Assembly (NCBI GenBank): GCA_030323885.1
Contig: CM059194.1
Location: 23,548,780 to 23,612,779, forward strand
Source: Branchipolynoe longqiensis
Lineage: Eukaryota > Annelida > Polychaeta > Phyllodocida > Polynoidae
Reading direction: 5' to 3'
DNA length: 64,000 nucleotides
The position numbers and the translations under genes are program-made. Under the pieces are notes generated by a model. That model was not told the origin of the DNA. It saw only the letters and a list, made by a program, of their open reading frames with translations, and did no database searches. How positions within the stretch are numbered: the stretch's first letter is position 1; each line of letters begins with the position of its first letter. Below, in pieces: positions 63,491 through 64,000 of this stretch.

Positions 63491-63900
63491 CTAGATAAAG
63501 GATTCACCCGGTACTCGCAGTACACGGGTGAATACCAACCCTATATAAAAACGGTCAAAAAAGCGGGTTAATGAATTGAGAGCCTAATTTCACAATCTAA
63601 GAAGCAACAATTATTCTTTACATATGTCTTATTGATAGCCCGATACCTTTGAGTTGAAAAATATAATATAATATCTAGTTTAATAAGATTTAAAAGTGAA
63701 ATCGATGGGGTTCTGTGGCCACCATCTTGTCCTTTTGCATTCTCTCCCATTTCACCAAGTCTGTGTCAATATAAGTAACCATTTGACACTGGAGGCAGGC
63801 ATTCTACTTCCTGTTCCATACTAAAGCTATTTTCGTGCGTATTTACAGTATGTTGTCATTCACCCATGTACTACAAGTACCGGGTGAATCTTTTATCTAG
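63491..63900. mobile_element. TIR element (CTAGATAAA...ttcaccc ends)
   Basis: Inverted ends of about 45 bp (ctagataaaggattcaccc, then gtactcgcagtac) with a likely CAAGTAC target duplication (63484-63490 and 63901-63907). A related, left-truncated copy lies at 21896-22267. Confidence 0.78.
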
Positions 63901-64000
63901 CAAGTACCTTGTTGGAATGTGATGCACTTAATTAACACAAATGAAATTGTTGTCAGTACTTCTTAAATTCCAGGGATTTGCAGTGAAATTATAACAATTA

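Overview
The window looks like animal genomic DNA, most likely from a mollusc. It has small phase-consistent exons in long introns, many tRNA-derived SINEs, TIR elements and minisatellites, and no bacterial-type gene packing. The mollusc assignment is inferred from the gene architecture and repeat style and was not tested by any search.

One host gene dominates. It lies on the minus strand, and exons can be followed from 51295 down to 4312. It is the N-terminal half (about 720 codons plus a variable segment) of a CD109 / thioester-containing protein (TEP) of the alpha-2-macroglobulin superfamily. Seventeen constitutive exons (51295 to 17302) have matching splice phases and encode the macroglobulin (MG) domains MG1 to about MG6. 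The first exon (signal peptide) is not visible, and the thioester half lies beyond the left edge.

Between 13759 and 4312 the constitutive series is replaced by five tandem versions of one exon, A to E. Each ends in a conserved FPE(T/V)W(I/L)W motif but carries an unrelated N-terminal segment: a charged segment, an Ala/Thr/Pro-rich segment, a Ser/Thr-rich segment, a Gly/basic segment and a collagen-like Gly-X-Y segment. All five start at the same phase, end at the same phase, and have lengths equal to 1 modulo 3. Exactly one can therefore be used per transcript without a frameshift. This is the layout of a mutually exclusive bait-region cassette, as known for insect and scallop TEPs. The collagen-like version is the most surprising member.

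The introns are packed with mobile DNA. They hold a tRNA-derived SINE family with two different tRNA-like heads (more than 20 copies), a second SINE family, a MITE with AAAGTTGCATAGTCCGATG termini, and hAT-like and pogo-like MITEs. They also hold a striking set of five PIF/Harbinger-like TIR elements that share GTCACACTA ends and TTA/TAA target duplications but have unrelated, word-like interiors. A decayed DIRS-type retroelement (39.7-45.8 kb) is interrupted by a 5'-truncated LINE (43.0-45.4 kb). Upstream of the visible gene, an apparently intact Ty3/gypsy element (57469-62341) has identical 127-bp LTRs and a 5-bp target duplication.

Minisatellites are abundant. Three of them (at exon 14, next to exon 4, and at 30.7-31.4 kb) repeat units that contain splice-donor sequences on the transcribed strand.
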